A stretch of 9,689 nucleotides of DNA from JAWVZS01 sp964507825 (GTDB lineage Archaea; Thermoproteota; Nitrososphaeria; Nitrososphaerales; Nitrosopumilaceae): the NCBI GenBank assembly GCA_964507825.1, contig CAZDQM010000045.1, forward strand, positions 1 through 9,689, in the 5' to 3' direction. Position 1 is the stretch's first letter; each line of letters starts with the position of its first letter. Below are positions 6,217 through 9,689 of this stretch, one piece after another. The notes under the pieces were generated by a model. That model made no database searches. It saw nothing but the letters and a program-made list of their open reading frames with translations, and had not been told where the DNA came from. Position numbers and translations under genes: made by a program.

Positions 6217-7648
6217 GTTAAGGGAGAACTGTGGTGTCGTAGGAATATACAGCCTGTCTGGAACCAACGTCATTCCAATGGTGTTCGATGCACTGCGCGC
6301 ATTGCAGCACAGGGGACAGGAAGCCTGGGGACTTGCCATTCCAAATAAAGAGCCGCTTAGGCGCTTGGGACTAGTAACTGCATCCTCATCGGAGTTTGAC
6401 AAAATTGCAAAAGAGTACGAGTCCCCGTGCGTGATCGGACACGTCCGGTACTCTACGATCGGCCGGAGCTCGCTGGATAATGCCCAACCGCTCCGGGTCA
6501 GGGACCTGTGCGTGGCTCATAACGGCACGATTGCAAACGTCAAAGAGCTCTCAAACCTAGTGGGTGGCTGCTCGTTTACGCCACAGAATGCAAGCGACAC
6601 GCTAGTCGCCGCGCAGCGACTGGTGGATCTGATATCTGAAAACGGGCAAATGGGCAAGGCCCTCTCGATACTGAAAAACGAGATGGTAGGCTCGTACTGC
6701 TTTACGTTTATCTCCGATGATAATTCCGTCTATGCGGCCCGCGATCCAAAGGGGTTCCGACCGATGGTCCTAGGATACAGGGAGTCCGATGATACCTACA
6801 TGGTGGCCTCTGAGTCCTCTGCCATGGCATCCGTCGGCGCCAAGCTGCTAAGAAACGTTACGCCGGGGGAGCTCATAAAAATGAGCGGTAACGGCATTGA
6901 TACAGAACGGTTCTCCGATGATGATACTAGGGCGCACTGCTCGTTTGAGTTTACTTATTTTGCACACCCATCAAGCAACATGGAGGGGACCAACATCTAT
7001 GTCGCGCGAAAAAACATAGGGCGTTACCTGGCAAGAAAATTCCCGTTGAGGGAGGCCGATATCGTAATCCCCGTACCTGACTCTGCGCGCCCCGCGGCGC
7101 TCGGATACGCTCAGGAGCTTGGCATTCAGTTTGACGAGGGCCTGCTAAAGGATCGCTACAGCAAGAAGGGACCGCTTCGCAGCTTTATAGAGCCGCACCA
7201 AAGCGACAGGGTGGAGATTAACCGATGGATAATTCCAATCAGGGAGATAATCCGGGACAAGCACGTGGTGGTAATCGACGACAGCCTTGTCCGGGGCACA
7301 AGCTCGCGTGCAATCATCAAGGCGCTTCGACGCGCCGGCGCGAGCAGGATCAGCATGCTGATCACATACCCGCCGATAAGGTTTCCATGTTATGCCGGAA
7401 TAGACTTTCCGTCACAAGGGGAACTGGCAACCTTCTCTGACGGCGTGGATCTGTCCGAGGGGGAGATGACTGAAATGGTGAGGAGGAATATTGGCGCCGA
7501 CTTTTTGGGGTACAATGATGCAAGGAATCTCGCCGACGCGGTTGGAATGCCTGTGAACTCTATGTGCTTTACGTGCTCGACAGGTGATTACGGACCGCTG
7601 GGCATGACTCCGGAATTCCGATCGCGCGAGGAGATGAAGGGCGAGTGA
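6209..7648 (+). CDS. purF: Amidophosphoribosyltransferase PurF
   Basis: PurF makes 5-phosphoribosylamine from PRPP and glutamine, the committed first step of purine synthesis. From ATT 6209 it has 479 residues, the usual length, and begins (M)PELRENCGVVGIYS, so a seven-residue propeptide precedes the catalytic Cys8. The Ntn glutaminase half shows GHVRYSTIGRS and AHNGTIAN. The phosphoribosyltransferase half has PVPDSARPAALGYAQ and the PRPP loop VVVIDDSLVRGTSS. Cys244 (CSFEFTYF), Cys394 (FPCYAGID), Cys453 and Cys456 (CFTC) match the four cysteines that bind the [4Fe-4S] cluster in the B. subtilis enzyme, so an iron-sulfur form is expected. The only standard in-frame start is TTG 6158; it would add a 17-residue Arg/Trp-rich extension encoded within purL that looks non-homologous. 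ATT is a rare start, so a sequence error (ATG read as ATT) is possible. Confidence 0.95.
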   Translation: MPELRENCGVVGIYSLSGTNVIPMVFDALRALQHRGQEAWGLAIPNKEPLRRLGLVTASSSEFDKIAKEYESPCVIGHVRYSTIGRSSLDNAQPLRVRDLCVAHNGTIANVKELSNLVGGCSFTPQNASDTLVAAQRLVDLISENGQMGKALSILKNEMVGSYCFTFISDDNSVYAARDPKGFRPMVLGYRESDDTYMVASESSAMASVGAKLLRNVTPGELIKMSGNGIDTERFSDDDTRAHCSFEFTYFAHPSSNMEGTNIYVARKNIGRYLARKFPLREADIVIPVPDSARPAALGYAQELGIQFDEGLLKDRYSKKGPLRSFIEPHQSDRVEINRWIIPIREIIRDKHVVVIDDSLVRGTSSRAIIKALRRAGASRISMLITYPPIRFPCYAGIDFPSQGELATFSDGVDLSEGEMTEMVRRNIGADFLGYNDARNLADAVGMPVNSMCFTCSTGDYGPLGMTPEFRSREEMKGE

Positions 7649-7662
7649 ACGGGGCCGCAGGG

Positions 7663-7673
7663 TATATAGTTTA
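7663..7673 (+). promoter_or_regulatory. TATA box of ahcY
   Basis: TATATAGTTTA lies in the 43-base purF-ahcY gap and is centred about 25 bases before the TTG at 7692. The spacing predicts a leaderless mRNA beginning at or next to that TTG, so ahcY can be expressed separately from the purine operon. Confidence 0.65.
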
Positions 7674-7691
7674 CGCGAAAAGCGAGATGGA

Positions 7692-8900
7692 TTGAGCAGG
7701 ATCAGGGACAAAAGACTAGCCGAACGCGGCGGGCTTGAACATGACTGGGCACGCTCACACATGAAGATTCTAGACCATATTATATCCGGACTTGAGGACT
7801 CTAAACCACTGTCTGGTCTCACGCTTGGGTTCACCTTGCAGCTTACCAAGGAGACATCGGTACTGCTTGACGGTGCAAGGAGGCTGGGCGCAGATATCAT
7901 AGCCGCACCGGGCAATCCGCTGACTACTAGGGACGACATTGCGGCGTTTTTGGCATCTAGGGGAATTCAAGTATATGCCTGGTCGGGGCAGACCGCGGAA
8001 GAGTTTATGTGGTGCATGAGACGGGTGCTAGGACACGGGCCTGATATTGTAACTGATGACGGCGCAGGGCTGAGCCTGCTTGCCAATACCGATCCGGACT
8101 TTGCGGGTCTTGGGATACTCGGGGGAACCGAGGAGACTACCACGGGTGTCCTTAGGATTAGGTCATTAGAAAGGGCCGGAAGGCTACGTTATCCGATCAT
8201 TGCGGTAAATAATGCGTCCACAAAGCGCCTCTTTGACAACCGGTACGGCACGGGCCAGAGCACAGTCGACGGGTACCTTCGAAGCATGAATCTTGTTATT
8301 GCCTCAAAGCGGACAGTAGTTGTGGGATATGGATGGGTCGGACGGGGGGTCGCATCCCGATTTCGCGCCATGGGCTCGCGGGTGATAGTTACTGAAGTCG
8401 ATCCCATCAGGGCGCTTGATGCATGCATGGATGGATTCGAGGTAATGCCGATGAGTTCTGCGGCCAAGACGGGCGACATATTTGTGACGTGTACGGGAAT
8501 GACGGATGTAATTACATCTGAGCACCTTGATTCAATGAAATCTGGTTCCATAGTCGGAAATGCGGGACACTTTGACGTTGAAATCGACTCAGGGTACCTA
8601 CTGGAAGTCAATACTCGGATGATTCGGCCCGGACTAGACGAGTGCACGCTGCGTAACGGCAAGAAAATCTTACTTCTGTCCAAGGGGCGCGTTGCAAACC
8701 TTGTTGCTGGAGCGGGCCACCCACCGGAGGTCATGGACCAGTCGTTTGCCAATCAGATTCTATCTATATTATACCTGTCACGGAATTATAACCGGATGCG
8801 GCCTAGGATGGTACGGGTTCCGCCCTCAATCGATCGCCGGGTTGCAAAAAGCGCCCTCTCTGTCATGGGTGTGAAGATGGATGTACCGTGTCGCGAGTAA
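7692..8900 (+). CDS. ahcY: S-adenosylhomocysteine hydrolase
   Basis: The enzyme splits S-adenosylhomocysteine into adenosine and homocysteine, using bound NAD as a redox helper, and so keeps methyltransferases free of their inhibitor. The 402 residues fit the shorter archaeal/Thermotoga form, which lacks the C-terminal NAD-contacting tail of the human enzyme. NPLTTRDDIAAFL is at 75-87, GGTEETTTGV at 144-153, and STKRLFDNRYG (176-186) supplies Lys178, Asp182 and Asn183. VVVGYGWVGRG (209-219) is the NAD Rossmann loop, GNAGHFDVEID is at 289-299, and AGHPPEVMDQSFANQ is near the end. Two positions differ from the human enzyme as I remember it: Gln50 in FTLQLTKET replaces His55 of CLHMTVET, and DDGAG replaces DDGGD. 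The TTG start is chosen because a TATA box lies about 25 bases upstream and no better start precedes the homology. Confidence 0.93.
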   Translation: MSRIRDKRLAERGGLEHDWARSHMKILDHIISGLEDSKPLSGLTLGFTLQLTKETSVLLDGARRLGADIIAAPGNPLTTRDDIAAFLASRGIQVYAWSGQTAEEFMWCMRRVLGHGPDIVTDDGAGLSLLANTDPDFAGLGILGGTEETTTGVLRIRSLERAGRLRYPIIAVNNASTKRLFDNRYGTGQSTVDGYLRSMNLVIASKRTVVVGYGWVGRGVASRFRAMGSRVIVTEVDPIRALDACMDGFEVMPMSSAAKTGDIFVTCTGMTDVITSEHLDSMKSGSIVGNAGHFDVEIDSGYLLEVNTRMIRPGLDECTLRNGKKILLLSKGRVANLVAGAGHPPEVMDQSFANQILSILYLSRNYNRMRPRMVRVPPSIDRRVAKSALSVMGVKMDVPCRE

Positions 8901-8901
8901 T

Positions 8902-9354
8902 TTACTCCACCTCGACGATGGCGTCGATCTCCGTCATTGAATTTAGAGGCAGGCTTGAGACTCCTACTGCAATCCTTGCATGCCTGCCATTATTGCCAAA
9001 CACCTCGGCTAAGAGATCCGATGCCGCATTGATCACTTCCGGGTGCCGGTGGAACCCGGGCCCAGAGCTTACAAAGCCAGAAATTTTAACTATTCTCCGG
9101 ATCTTGTCCAGACTCTTCAGATCTGCCTTTAGCTGAGCTAGGATGTTTATCGCGCATATTCTGGCCGACTCTTTTGCATCCTCGATATTATAATCCGTGA
9201 CATTTCCGGTAAATGCAATCTTGTTATTCTGCATGGGTATCTGTCCGGATACGAATACTAGGTTTCCTGTCCTGACTGTGGGTATATAAGACCCTGCCGG
9301 AGCGGGTGGCGCCGACAGGATGATTCCAATATCTGACACTTTTTTCTCATACAT
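8902..9354 (-). CDS. RidA/YjgF-family protein (probable enamine/imine deaminase)
   Basis: RidA-type proteins are small trimeric enzymes. In the best-studied members they hydrolyse reactive enamines and imines, such as 2-aminoacrylate made by PLP enzymes, to ketoacids and ammonia. The 150 residues are slightly longer than E. coli RidA (128). GNLVFVSGQIP (30-40) is the typical N-terminal strand and GFVSSGPGFHRHPEVIN (93-109) the central part. HARIAVGVSSLPLNS (125-139) carries Arg127, which aligns with the substrate-carboxylate Arg105 of E. coli RidA, and Glu142 in TEIDAIVEV matches its conserved Glu. Members of this superfamily vary in activity, so the substrate is uncertain. It converges on ahcY with one base between the stop codons. 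ATG 9354 gives a short N-terminal extension before the conserved core. Confidence 0.92.
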   Translation of the reverse strand: MYEKKVSDIGIILSAPPAPAGSYIPTVRTGNLVFVSGQIPMQNNKIAFTGNVTDYNIEDAKESARICAINILAQLKADLKSLDKIRRIVKISGFVSSGPGFHRHPEVINAASDLLAEVFGNNGRHARIAVGVSSLPLNSMTEIDAIVEVE

Positions 9355-9375
9355 GATCTAATTTGCATCATTACG

Positions 9376-9391
9376 CTTTTTAGTTTTTTTA
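9376..9391 (-). promoter_or_regulatory. Possible promoter of the ridA-like gene
   Basis: On the minus strand this reads as an A-rich block containing ACTAAAAAG, centred roughly 27 bases before the ATG at 9354. Position fits an archaeal TATA box but the sequence is a poor match, so confidence is low. Confidence 0.3.
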
Positions 9392-9635
9392 CAAGTGGCA
9401 TGCGGTCAATATTTTACGGGTCGTAGGGACAGGTGCCGTACATTACAAGTCTGGATATCCTGATTTTGTGGAATAGTTATTGATGCGCGGCAGGTTGCAG
9501 ATTTGCATAATCGTCTAGCTGATGAATTCCCATGGCGCAAAGTCAGCTGAAAAATGTGATTGTGCATGAATTCTATAGCAGTTGCTAGCACGTAGAATAA
9601 ATCATGTTGCCGTCGCGCGTCATCCTAGTTCTGGT

Positions 9636-9644
9636 TATATAATT
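9636..9644 (+). promoter_or_regulatory. TATA-like box pointing out of the window
   Basis: TATATAATT follows CTGGT and is among the best TATA matches in the window. A plus-strand transcript would start near 9663-9670. No ATG, GTG or TTG occurs between there and the end, so the gene it serves, if any, would begin beyond 9689 or have a leader. The near-symmetric A+T core could also serve the minus strand. Confidence 0.4.
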
Positions 9645-9689
9645 TTCTCATACCTTCCTGGCAAATCGCTGAAATTCTCACGAGTCTGC

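Larger units (their letters stand above)
9355..9689. other. Intergenic region without a supported gene
   Basis: I see no convincing gene. A 61-codon minus-strand frame at 9406-9591 has no family features. The stretch opens with a T-rich run on the plus strand (9377-9390, including T7 at 9384-9390), which could end plus-strand transcription. Read on the minus strand, the same A+T-rich block lies at promoter distance from the ridA-like gene. A TATA-like box near the right end is annotated separately. No tRNA or stem-loop of note was found. Confidence 0.5.

Noticed and set aside
7412..7939. 175-codon minus-strand frame across the purF-ahcY junction
   Set aside because: It overlaps two well-supported genes antisense and is low-complexity, Ser/Arg/Leu-rich.
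1..9689. CTAG frequency as a sign of foreign DNA or restriction pressure
   Set aside because: A hand count gives roughly 40 sites, close to the random expectation of about 38. CTAG is simply not depleted, and the sites are spread throughout.

Overview
The window looks like chromosomal DNA of a mesophilic archaeon, most likely a member of the Thaumarchaeota (Nitrososphaerota). The support is indirect. Several genes start 25-27 bases downstream of a TATA-like box, which is the archaeal leaderless promoter layout. The FGAM synthase is the split PurS/PurQ/PurL type, and a TatC is present. The core genes look richer in G+C than free-living Nitrosopumilus, so a Cenarchaeum-like or sponge-associated relative is possible. 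No rRNA or ammonia-oxidation gene is present to settle this.

Layout. Positions 1-394 hold no convincing gene but contain a perfect 10-bp hairpin with a GAA loop. Positions 395-1195 carry two small genes that resemble a bacterial family pair of unknown function; the second is broken by a -1 frameshift at about 1043. Positions 1298-1403 may hold a very small, also frameshifted, zinc-finger-like reading frame that runs into the 3' end of tatC. On the minus strand an unrecognised 154-residue protein (2204-2668) precedes tatC (1400-2185) in one transcription unit with a clear TATA box. A 382-bp gap (2669-3050) with two stem-loops separates this unit from the purine genes.

The purine block runs on the plus strand: purS (3051-3311), purQ (3377-4057), purL (4054-6216) and purF (about 6209-7648). 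PurF makes 5-phosphoribosylamine, the first committed step of IMP synthesis. PurS, PurQ and PurL together form FGAM synthase, the fourth step. purQ and purL overlap by 4 bases and purL and purF by 8, so they should be translated together. purF appears to start at an ATT codon behind a strong Shine-Dalgarno sequence.

ahcY (7692-8900) follows from its own TATA box and encodes S-adenosylhomocysteine hydrolase of the methyl cycle. It meets a convergent ridA-type gene (8902-9354, minus strand) with one base between the stop codons. The last 335 bases hold no supported gene but include a strong TATA-like box at 9636-9644 pointing out of the window.

Most of the window is ordinary housekeeping sequence. 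The unusual part is 1-1400: a probably transferred two-gene module in decay, a hairpin and a broken mini zinc-finger frame. No defence system, CRISPR array, tRNA or rRNA gene, or insertion sequence was recognised.
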